Position numbers and translations under genes: made by a program
NCBI GenBank assembly: GCA_029433365.1
Contig: JAQTHZ010000001.1
Location: 62,001-126,000, forward strand
From: Orbaceae bacterium ESL0721
Lineage (GTDB): Bacteria; Pseudomonadota; Gammaproteobacteria; Enterobacterales; Orbaceae
Direction: 5' to 3'
DNA length: 64,000 nt
In this document: in pieces, positions 55,645-62,871 of the stretch
How positions within the stretch are numbered: the stretch's first letter is position 1
How the letters are laid out: every line of letters begins with the position of its first letter
The notes under the pieces: model-generated
What the model saw: the letters and a program-made list of their open reading frames with translations, nothing else
What the model was told of the DNA's origin: nothing
The model's database searches: none

Positions 55645-56445
55645 ATGTTAACCATAATTTACGGTTTAATTGTACTTATCTTAATCGCAGTTAGCCTCTA
55701 TAAAGGGGGCTACCTGCTCTGCACACTAAGTTGCCTGCTAACAACTATATACCTCTGTGCTATCTTGCCTATCCCGGGGGAGGATAGAAAGGTACGCACC
55801 TCGCCAACACAGGTGGTGTTTCGCTTTGATGAGTCACGCTACCTACAGTTAACCGGCTCTGGTTGCCGTGGCAAGCTCTATTATGTGGATGAGAAAAATC
55901 AGGTCTACAATGAGTTAGCGGTGCACTCAGCAGAAATAATAACCGAACCTTTTGCCCATACAGCTGGCGACTATATTTTTGTACCTTATGATGATTATTC
56001 TGGAGTGCCATATTCCCAAGATGGTGGGCGAATATTTAAAACTGTACATTTTTCCCCTGGTGTTTGGCGAGAAAAAGTTAAAGGAACTGTTGTTGTCAAT
56101 AACCAGCTCTTTATGGAGACGGTAATTGACAATAACCCGCACTTTAAGGACACGGTAGAGGGGATGTACCGCTCCGCCAAACCCTATGGCTCACATATTG
56201 CAACTGATATACTCTCCTATGAAAAGATAGAAAAACACCTTTCTCGTTATGATGGTCCAAGGTGGCGGAGTGATATTACCGAACTGCCCCCACTGCCAAG
56301 TGACTATAAAGGTTGGTACAAATGGCAGTGTGACCCAGATAAAGAGCAGTATGCAATTGTCTATAACCGCTACGCTCCACTGATCACCTTGCAATCACAG
56401 TTACGTAACTTGCTAGGTTTAGATAGTAGATTGGGGTCAATATGA
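55645..56445 (+). CDS. Putative T6SS immunity protein C (orphan)
   Basis: A 266-residue paralogue of A and B with two N-terminal membrane segments and the conserved periplasmic motifs (FDESRYLQLTGSGCRGKLYY, YSQDGGRIF, DYKGWYKWQCD). It has a single NPHF unit where A has two. It is not preceded by an intact effector, only by an effector 3'-end remnant, so it looks like an orphan immunity gene. Such genes can protect against effectors of relatives. Its stop overlaps the next remnant start (ATGA). Confidence 0.68.
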   Translation: MLTIIYGLIVLILIAVSLYKGGYLLCTLSCLLTTIYLCAILPIPGEDRKVRTSPTQVVFRFDESRYLQLTGSGCRGKLYYVDEKNQVYNELAVHSAEIITEPFAHTAGDYIFVPYDDYSGVPYSQDGGRIFKTVHFSPGVWREKVKGTVVVNNQLFMETVIDNNPHFKDTVEGMYRSAKPYGSHIATDILSYEKIEKHLSRYDGPRWRSDITELPPLPSDYKGWYKWQCDPDKEQYAIVYNRYAPLITLQSQLRNLLGLDSRLGSI

Positions 56446-56573
56446 GTCATAAATATTCAGCGATAGATTTGCCGATTAAGTCAATTGAGTTAAAGAAACC
56501 AAAATATAGACTGCTAACAACTTACCCTAATGTGCAGTTCCCGATGCCTGACCCAGACCTAGAGACGGAGTAA
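56442..56573 (+). pseudogene. Second effector 3'-end remnant
   Basis: A 43-codon open frame overlapping the stop of immunity C. From about codon 15 it matches the effector C-terminus (IELKKPKYRLLTTYPNVQF, then PMPDPDLETE), diverged from both intact copies at several bases. The first 14 codons have no match. It ends with TAA, CTT and then an ATG, as after an intact effector. Confidence 0.85.
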
Positions 56574-56576
56574 CTT

Positions 56577-56672
56577 ATGTTAACCATAATTTATGCGTTT
56601 ATTGTGCTCTTTTTTATTGCATTAAGCTGCTATAAAAAGGGTATCAACTTTGTTGTATTAGTTTATTTATAA
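56577..56672 (+). pseudogene. Truncated immunity gene at the end of the array
   Basis: A 31-codon open frame starting MLTIIYAFIVLFFIALSCYK, clearly the first membrane segment of the immunity family (MLTIIYGFIVLILIAVSLYK in A). It diverges after about residue 22 and stops at 56672, overlapping the last codons of convergent treC. It appears to be a fourth immunity gene cut off where the island meets the tre locus. Confidence 0.8.
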
Positions 56673-58349
56673 TAATTTCTCCTCATCACAATAAAAATAG
56701 ATCGCCTGATAGGGCGCTAGTTCAAATTTTTCTGATAGTGTGAATGGGGTAGGGTAGTTGTTTAACATCATCTGCCACGTTTTATCGGTTAATGTTTTTG
56801 GTAGTGATCCCAAATAGGGTTGATCTTGCAAATTAGCCATTACTAATAGTTTTTGCTGATTATAGTAGCGGGTGTAGATCCACACTTTATCGTTATTGAG
56901 ATCTAAATCTTGGTAATCTCCTAAACTGAATATGGGGTACTGTTTACGAAGGGCAATTAATTTTTGGTAACAGTAGAAGATTGAGTTAGGATCTGCTAGA
57001 GCTGAAGCAACATTGATTGTTTGATAGTTGTTTGCTACATTAATCCATGGTTTCCCTTTGGTGAAGCCTGCATTTACGGTATCGTCCCACTGCATTGGCG
57101 TGCGGCTATTGTCTCGTGATTTTGCTGCTAGGATCGCCATAATCTCATCAATAGCAACCCCTTTTTGGCTCATTTCACTAAACATATTTAAACTTTCAAT
57201 ATCACGGTACTGCTCAATATCGGTAAAGTTGGGGTTGGTCATGCCGATCTCTTCACCTTGATAGAGGTAAGGTGTACCTTGTAGTCCGTAAAGAATCATT
57301 GCCAGCATTTTTGCTGACTGGTTATGGTATTTTGTGGTATTGCCAAAACGGGAAACGATGCGGGGTTGATCATGATTACACCAAAAAAGTGCGTTCCATG
57401 CTCGGTTATGCATTCCCTTTTGCCACTGCCCTATAATCTCCTTTAATTGAATAAAATCGGGTTTAGCAACTGTCCACTTTTCACCATTGGGGTAATCTAC
57501 TTTTAAGTGGTGAAAATTAAATGTCATGGTGAGCTCTTTGCCATCAAGAGCAGCATATTGTTGGCAATGTTTTAGGGTTGTAGATGACATTTCACCTACT
57601 GTAATGAGATTATTGGGGGTAAATACCTCTCGACTCATCTCCTGTAAAAATTCATGAACTTTTGGTCCATCGGTGTAAAAACGGCGGCCATCACCAATAT
57701 CATCATTAGCAAAATCTTGCTGTTTTGAGATTAAATTAATCACATCAAGTCTTAATGCATCAACACCTTTATCGGACCAAAATTGACAGATTTTTTTTAT
57801 CTCTCTTCTCACTTCTGGATTTTCCCAGTTAAGATCTGCCTGTTCAACTGCAAAGAGGTGGAGGTAGTATTGGTTTGATGCATCATCCCACTGCCATGCT
57901 TTACCACCAAATTTTGATCGCCAATTATTGGGTTCACCCCCGTCACTGCTAGCGTCTCTCCAGATATAGAAGCTACGATATGGGCTATTTTTATCCAACG
58001 CTGATTTAAACCAAGGGTGCTCAGTTGAGGTGTGGTTAAAAACCATATCCATCATGATTTTAATATCTAATTGATGGGCACGTTCAATGAGGGTTTCAAA
58101 ATCAGCCATCGAGCCATATTCTGGGTTAATTGCATAATAGTTTGAGACATCATAACCATTATCTACTTGAGGGGATGGGTAGATAGGGGTTAACCAAATT
58201 GCGCTGATGCCAAGTTTTTTTAGATAGTCTAACCGTTTTCTGATGCCGAGGAGATCACCAGTCGCTCGCCCATCAGTTGCTTGAAAGCTTTTAGGGTAGA
58301 TTTGATAGATGGTGCCCGTTTTCCACCAAGGTAAACTATTTTGTGACAT
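56667..58349 (-). CDS. treC: Trehalose-6-phosphate hydrolase TreC
   Basis: Glycoside hydrolase family 13 enzyme that splits trehalose 6-phosphate to glucose and glucose 6-phosphate; cytoplasmic. The 560 residues match the family (about 551-560). Catalytic residues by motif: nucleophile Asp202 in DALRLDVINL, acid/base Glu253 in VGEMSS, and His327-Asp328 in NHDQPR. The N-terminal region DMVFNHTSTEHPWF is typical. Second gene of treBC, 51 bases after treB. Its 3' end overlaps the truncated immunity gene on the other strand by six bases. Confidence 0.96.
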   Translation of the reverse strand: MSQNSLPWWKTGTIYQIYPKSFQATDGRATGDLLGIRKRLDYLKKLGISAIWLTPIYPSPQVDNGYDVSNYYAINPEYGSMADFETLIERAHQLDIKIMMDMVFNHTSTEHPWFKSALDKNSPYRSFYIWRDASSDGGEPNNWRSKFGGKAWQWDDASNQYYLHLFAVEQADLNWENPEVRREIKKICQFWSDKGVDALRLDVINLISKQQDFANDDIGDGRRFYTDGPKVHEFLQEMSREVFTPNNLITVGEMSSTTLKHCQQYAALDGKELTMTFNFHHLKVDYPNGEKWTVAKPDFIQLKEIIGQWQKGMHNRAWNALFWCNHDQPRIVSRFGNTTKYHNQSAKMLAMILYGLQGTPYLYQGEEIGMTNPNFTDIEQYRDIESLNMFSEMSQKGVAIDEIMAILAAKSRDNSRTPMQWDDTVNAGFTKGKPWINVANNYQTINVASALADPNSIFYCYQKLIALRKQYPIFSLGDYQDLDLNNDKVWIYTRYYNQQKLLVMANLQDQPYLGSLPKTLTDKTWQMMLNNYPTPFTLSEKFELAPYQAIYFYCDEEKLL

Positions 58350-58400
58350 CAGTTGATCCTCTTAGAGAAAATAATTTCTATAGATATGATTAAAGATCAT

Positions 58401-59843
58401 CTAATCAATATCTAATGTTCCTTTGTTTGATTTAATCTTATAAACCAGTATGGTTAACACGATTGGTATAGTAATTGCGATAAGCATCGCTAATGCATAA
58501 ATTAACCAGTAAGTTGGCTGGATCGATAAAATACCCGGTAATCCGCCGACACCAATTCCGTTCGATAGTACGCCAAATAGTCCACAAATAAGCCCAGCAA
58601 TAGCTGTACCGGTCATGGCACATAGCATTGGGAATTTGTAACGGAGATTTATACCATACATGGCAGGTTCGGTGACGCCTAAATAGCCGGCTATTGCAGC
58701 AGGAACTGATATTTCGCGTTCGTTCTCTTTTTTACTGATTAAGATAATGCCAACGACAGCCGACGCTTGTGCAATATTGGATAGGGCTATAATAGGCCAA
58801 ATAGGTGTGCCACCCATACTATTTGTCATCTGTAAATCGATTGCTAAGGTTGTATGGTGAATACCGGTTATAACCAATGGTGAATAGAAGAAGCCAAATA
58901 TTGCTGCCCCTATTGGAGCAAAACTGCCTGTCATTAAGAATTTTACACAATAGGCAACGCCTTCACCAAGCTCTCGACCTAATGGTCCGAGGATGACATG
59001 GGCAAGGAACACTGAAACAAGGAGCGCAACAATTGGTACAATAACAATATGGAGATAGTTCGGGATGATTTTGCGTAGTCTAGTCTCTAACCAACCAAGT
59101 GCTAATCCGGCAAATATCGATGGAATAACTTGCGCTTGATAGCCCACTTTTTCAATGACAAACCAACCAAAATCCCAAGTGTCTGGTAATTTTAGGCCAA
59201 TATCATATGCGTTCATAAGTTGTGGTGAGACGAGGGTAATCCCTAAAACAATTCCTAATACTGGTGATCCTCCCATCTTTTTAACAGTTGACCAGCAGAT
59301 GGCAACAGGTAGAAAGTGGAATATTGCTTCACATGGTAGCCATAACATATCGTAAATTGGTTTTAACCAAGGGAAGATTACCGTTAAAGGTTGATTTTGA
59401 ATAAATGGCATTTCACCGATAATATTACGTAGACCTAATAAAAGTCCACCAGCAATAAGAGCGGGTAGGAGAGGGACAAAAATTTCGGCAAGATTGGCAA
59501 TTAATCTCTCATACCATGGCATATTTTTTTTAGCAGCACTCTTAGTTTGCTCCTTAGTTGATTCACTTATGCCTAACTGTTCAATTAACTCTTTATAATA
59601 GTCATCAACATTGGTGCCAATTATGACTTGGAACTGCCCATTAGTGGTAAAACAGCCTTTAACAAAGGGGAGTTTTTTAATCTGTTCGATATCAGCAATG
59701 GCAGGGTCATTAAGTACGAAACGTAACCTTGTTAAACAGTGAGTAACTGAGGCAATATTCTTTTTGCCACCAATAAAATGGATTAACTGTTTTATCCTCT
59801 CTTTATCGACACTATTTTTATCTACAGTAGATTTTTTAGCCAT
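58401..59843 (-). CDS. treB: PTS trehalose transporter subunit IIBC
   Basis: Phosphotransferase system permease that imports trehalose as trehalose 6-phosphate. The 480 residues comprise an N-terminal EIIB domain (1-100) with the phosphorylated Cys36 in THCLTRLRF and a membrane EIIC domain with GIHHTTLAIDLQM and GYLGVTEPAMYGINLRYKFP. There is no EIIA domain, so phosphate must come from a separate EIIA-Glc (Crr). First gene of treBC, with a good sigma70 promoter and CRP site upstream. No treR gene is seen in the window. Confidence 0.96.
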   Translation of the reverse strand: MAKKSTVDKNSVDKERIKQLIHFIGGKKNIASVTHCLTRLRFVLNDPAIADIEQIKKLPFVKGCFTTNGQFQVIIGTNVDDYYKELIEQLGISESTKEQTKSAAKKNMPWYERLIANLAEIFVPLLPALIAGGLLLGLRNIIGEMPFIQNQPLTVIFPWLKPIYDMLWLPCEAIFHFLPVAICWSTVKKMGGSPVLGIVLGITLVSPQLMNAYDIGLKLPDTWDFGWFVIEKVGYQAQVIPSIFAGLALGWLETRLRKIIPNYLHIVIVPIVALLVSVFLAHVILGPLGRELGEGVAYCVKFLMTGSFAPIGAAIFGFFYSPLVITGIHHTTLAIDLQMTNSMGGTPIWPIIALSNIAQASAVVGIILISKKENEREISVPAAIAGYLGVTEPAMYGINLRYKFPMLCAMTGTAIAGLICGLFGVLSNGIGVGGLPGILSIQPTYWLIYALAMLIAITIPIVLTILVYKIKSNKGTLDID

Positions 59844-60195
59844 ACCGATATCCCATCAGATTTGATAACTGGTTTTTGATTTTTCGAGTATAGAAGATCA
59901 AAAGTAATCATCAAGGATCCTGATCTTAATGCGTGATAACTATCACAAATATATAATAAATTTTATAAGTAAAACGAGATATGTTCATTTTAAAAGTAAG
60001 CTTATAATGATTTTTAATAAGAATCTATTGCATTAAATAGATTAAGTTATATGATTATTAATTGTTACTTTGGAGTGAGTTTTAAGAAATTAATTTATTG
60101 ACTAACTGGTTAATTATTAATAAAAAATGTCATTCAAAGTAATTTTATGGTATAGTTTAGTTCCGTTAATTCAACTGTGTTTAAAGGAGATTTAT
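59844..60195. other. Intergenic region between divergent treB and DUF305 gene
   Basis: The left part holds the treB promoter and CRP site. AAGATCA/TGATCTT (59893-59899, 59921-59927) forms an inverted repeat across the treB promoter and could be a local repressor site. On the right, TTGCAT (60028-60033), 16 bases and TATGAT (60050-60055) form a weak candidate promoter for the DUF305 gene. Confidence 0.45.
59887..59947 (-). promoter_or_regulatory. treB promoter with class I CRP site
   Basis: On the minus strand: -35 TTGATG (59914-59909), 16-base spacer, -10 TATACT (59892-59887). A CRP site with core GTGA-TAACTA-TCAC and a TCACA right half lies at 59933-59947. Its centre (59939.5) is about 60 bases before the predicted start, the class I distance, fitting catabolite control of a PTS sugar operon. 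Confidence 0.75.
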
Positions 60196-60618
60196 ATGAA
60201 AAAAAGTATTCTTGCTCTTTGTATGATTGGTTGTTGTAGTCTTTCAGGTATGGCTTTTGCAGATGCGAGTTCAACAGTGGGGGAAGGTATGAAAGAGATG
60301 AAACATGCGGCTTCAGAGTATAAATCAGAAATGCAGAAAGATTTGATGAGTGCTATGGATACAATGCACAAAAAGATGGATGCAAGTATGCATTATGTTA
60401 ATCCAGATAAAGCTTTTGCAGCGGGAATGAGCGCACATCATCAAGGCGCAATTGATATGGCTAAAATTGAGCTAAAATATGGTAAAGATCCTGAAATGCG
60501 TAAATTAGCTCAAAAAATTATTGATTCACAAGGTCCAGAAATTGATCAGATGAAGAGTTGGTTAGATAAACAAAAATCTGATGACAATGACAACAAATCA
60601 GATAAATCAGATAAATAA
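60196..60618 (+). CDS. Exported DUF305 family protein
   Basis: A 140-residue periplasmic protein. The start at ATG 60196 has an AAAGGAG site and yields a clean signal peptide (MKKSILALCMIGCCSLSGMAFA, cleavage before Asp23); a longer frame to 60127 would bury it. The mature protein has the DUF305 signature FAAGMSAHHQGAIDMAKIEL (His81, His82) and is rich in Met and His before it (MKEMKHAAS, MSAMDTMHKKMDASMH), suggesting metal, possibly copper, binding. It ends in an Asp/Asn/Lys repeat with TCAGATAAA duplicated at DNA level. Function of the family is not settled. Confidence 0.85.
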   Translation: MKKSILALCMIGCCSLSGMAFADASSTVGEGMKEMKHAASEYKSEMQKDLMSAMDTMHKKMDASMHYVNPDKAFAAGMSAHHQGAIDMAKIELKYGKDPEMRKLAQKIIDSQGPEIDQMKSWLDKQKSDDNDNKSDKSDK

Positions 60619-61058
60619 ATTAAAACATAAATTAATTTATTAGTTTATATCCCATCTTCCCTCGAGTATTAGGATCTATAAAATAGTCGAGGGATGTTAA
60701 TACTCTTCAAGTTAATTCTACAAGTTAATTCTACAAGTTAATTAAAGATAGATATTCTCTTAATTCCCATCTACTTTCAGACAATCAATTATCTAACAAT
60801 TATCTAAAAAACGTCTAAAAATTTATCTATTTTTTAAAATGGTTAACGGTATTTATACCATTTCCTAGAGATAAATTAGGACATTTATTTATTTGCGATC
60901 TACTCTTTTTTGTATAAGAAGATGTAATTGTTATTATAAATCAACATGTTGTGAAAGCTTAAAAATTATCTATTAGATAATATAGTAATTTTAAAAAATA
61001 AGGTAGATAATGGCGCCGGTTTAAAAACCAATTTTTAGAACAAGATAAAGGAAATTAT
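60619..61058. other. Repeat-rich noncoding region between the DUF305 and carbonic anhydrase genes
   Basis: No gene is supported in these 440 bases. It contains an imperfect hairpin (CCCTCGA 60659-60665 with TCGAGGG 60687-60693, no T-run), a 13-base tandem repeat CAAGTTAATTCTA (60708-60720, 60721-60733, partial 60734-60744), and an 11-base tandem repeat CAATTATCTAA (60786-60796, 60797-60807). Confidence 0.7.
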
Positions 61059-61796
61059 ATGAAACGTACATTAATCGCATCTCTATTTATGATTATTCCA
61101 GCTTTCGCTCAAGCTGATTCTGCACATCCTCATTGGGGATATGAAGGTAAAGCAGGTCCAGAAAATTGGGGTGAATTGAGTGCGGATTTTGAAGCTTGTC
61201 ATTCTGGGAAATATCAATCACCTATCAATATTGATCATGCGATGCATACCACTTTACCGCCATTAGATTTTCAATTTAATGTGACAAATGAGTCAATTAT
61301 TAACAATGGCCATACCATTCAAGTTACTGCTCAAGGTGAAGATATATTTTCTTTAGATGATGAAACATTCCAACTAGTGCAATACCACTTCCATGTACCT
61401 AGTGAAAACCATATCAATGGTAAATCTTATCCATTAGAGGGTCATTTTGTACATAGTAATAACGATGGTGGTTTAGCTGTTGTAGCTGTTATGTTTGATC
61501 TTGGTAAAGAAAATAGCGCTCTCACTACTATTCTTGATGCTATTCCTAGTGAACAGAATAAAGAAGAGGCATTTAAACAACATGTTGATTTAAAATCACT
61601 CTATCCAACAGATAGAACTTATTACCGTTACAGCGGCTCGTTAACAACTCCACCTTGTTCAGAAGGTGTCCGTTGGTTAGTAATGAAAGATCCTATCACT
61701 TTATCTGCTGATCAGTTAGAAAAATTCAAGTCAGCCCTTAAGCATGATAATAATCGACCAGTACAACCATTAAATGGTCGTGTAATTGTTGATTAA
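61059..61796 (+). CDS. Periplasmic alpha-class carbonic anhydrase
   Basis: Zinc enzyme interconverting CO2 and bicarbonate, exported to the periplasm. The 245 residues start with a signal peptide (MKRTLIASLFMIIPAFAQA). The mature protein shows HWGYEG...NWGEL, QSPINID, the zinc ligands His110 and His112 in QYHFHVPSENH and His129 in EGHFVH, and the C-terminal YYRYSGSLTTPPCSEGVRWLV. Cys48 and the Cys in TPPCSEGV likely form the usual disulfide. An AAAGGA site precedes the ATG. It stands alone; a hairpin follows the stop. Confidence 0.96.
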   Translation: MKRTLIASLFMIIPAFAQADSAHPHWGYEGKAGPENWGELSADFEACHSGKYQSPINIDHAMHTTLPPLDFQFNVTNESIINNGHTIQVTAQGEDIFSLDDETFQLVQYHFHVPSENHINGKSYPLEGHFVHSNNDGGLAVVAVMFDLGKENSALTTILDAIPSEQNKEEAFKQHVDLKSLYPTDRTYYRYSGSLTTPPCSEGVRWLVMKDPITLSADQLEKFKSALKHDNNRPVQPLNGRVIVD

Positions 61797-61831
61797 TATG
61801 CGTTAAAAATATATTGATTCTTTTAAAATCT

Positions 61832-61859
61832 GGGTGATATCGAAAGTGAGATATCGCCC
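61832..61859 (+). terminator. Hairpin after carbonic anhydrase gene
   Basis: Ten-base stem with one G-U pair (GGGTGATATC 61832-61841 with 61850-61859) and eight-base loop. There is no T-run, so it is a weak terminator candidate or mRNA 3'-end stabiliser. Confidence 0.45.
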
Positions 61860-61989
61860 TAGAAGCTGATCTTAAGATAGAACTATTGTCACCTACTATT
61901 TAATTGATAATTTAGTGATTTATCTTATTGATATAACGTAAAAATAGTAATACTTTTTACCCCACTATAACTATACTAAATAAGGATGG

Positions 61990-62520
61990 ATGATGAAAAA
62001 AATAGGCTATTTTATTCTGTTTTTACTTGTTTTAGGGCAAGCTAATGCAGATGTTGGAAGATTTTTAGAAAGGGATGGGAGTTGGTTCCTTTATAAATCT
62101 TTAGATACTAATGATAATTCAATAACCTATGCAATCCATAACGTCAATAGTCGATATGATATATTTTCTATCTCTTGTCGCATCCCTTACTATACTGATC
62201 CCTATTATCATTCTCGTTATCAAGTTGCTTCAATATCTTACGAAAAAGGCCCTTTTTTATCCTCAGATAGTAAACATATAGTAAGGATTACTCGTAATCA
62301 GATGCAGAGCAAGAAATTTAAAGTTAAAGCAGGTGCGCTACATTCTGTAGAATTTGATAGCGCTACTGATTTAATCAAATTTATTCGATCATCTAATACT
62401 ATTGATTTTGAAATCATAGATGTTTATTTATTTAAACGTGGCGTGATTTTTGATATGGATGGCTTTTCTCAGCTAGAAAGTAAATTAGATAAATTATGTA
62501 AATATGAACAAAATAGTTAA
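61990..62520 (+). CDS. Exported protein of unknown function
   Basis: A 176-residue protein I do not recognise. It has a clear N-terminal signal peptide (KKIGYFILFLLVLGQANA, cleavage before Asp21) and no further membrane segment, so it is probably periplasmic. The mature part is rich in Ser, Tyr and Asp with two Cys (in SISCRIPYY and DKLCKYEQ) that could form a disulfide. A GGATG-type ribosome site precedes two adjacent ATG codons (61990 and 61993), either of which may be the start. No operon partner. Confidence 0.65.
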   Translation: MMKKIGYFILFLLVLGQANADVGRFLERDGSWFLYKSLDTNDNSITYAIHNVNSRYDIFSISCRIPYYTDPYYHSRYQVASISYEKGPFLSSDSKHIVRITRNQMQSKKFKVKAGALHSVEFDSATDLIKFIRSSNTIDFEIIDVYLFKRGVIFDMDGFSQLESKLDKLCKYEQNS

Positions 62521-62655
62521 AAAATAGCAATAACTTTTAAAGCTGACTTCTTGTATCATCAAGTTGCTTAATGTTCCCAAGCAACTTGTTCCAATAAACG
62601 CTATCGTGTAATATATGGTAAATCTAACCCCTTATCAAAATGCGATATTATAATT

Positions 62656-62844
62656 ATGTCTATCTCCTTGTCTATTCGTAAATATATTAAAGTTTCGGCT
62701 GCTATTTTAGTTGTATCTCTTCTTTCCGCTTGTGGTCTAAAAGGTCCTCTCTATCCACCTTCTGAAACAGATAGTTTCACCTCTTTATCAATTGATAATT
62801 TATCTACTAATGATTTTCAACCGTTACTCATAGCGGCACGGTAA
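62656..62844 (+). CDS. lptM: LPS-assembly lipoprotein LptM (YifL)
   Basis: Small outer-membrane lipoprotein that helps mature the LptD-LptE translocon. The 62 residues have a lipoprotein signal peptide with lipobox LSAC (Cys26), followed by the family-defining CGLKGPLYPP motif; the rest is short and polar. It lies directly upstream of lysA with a 27-base gap, a gene order common in gammaproteobacteria. Confidence 0.93.
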   Translation: MSISLSIRKYIKVSAAILVVSLLSACGLKGPLYPPSETDSFTSLSIDNLSTNDFQPLLIAAR

Positions 62845-62871
62845 AAATAGAAAAGTTAATGGATGAAGCCA

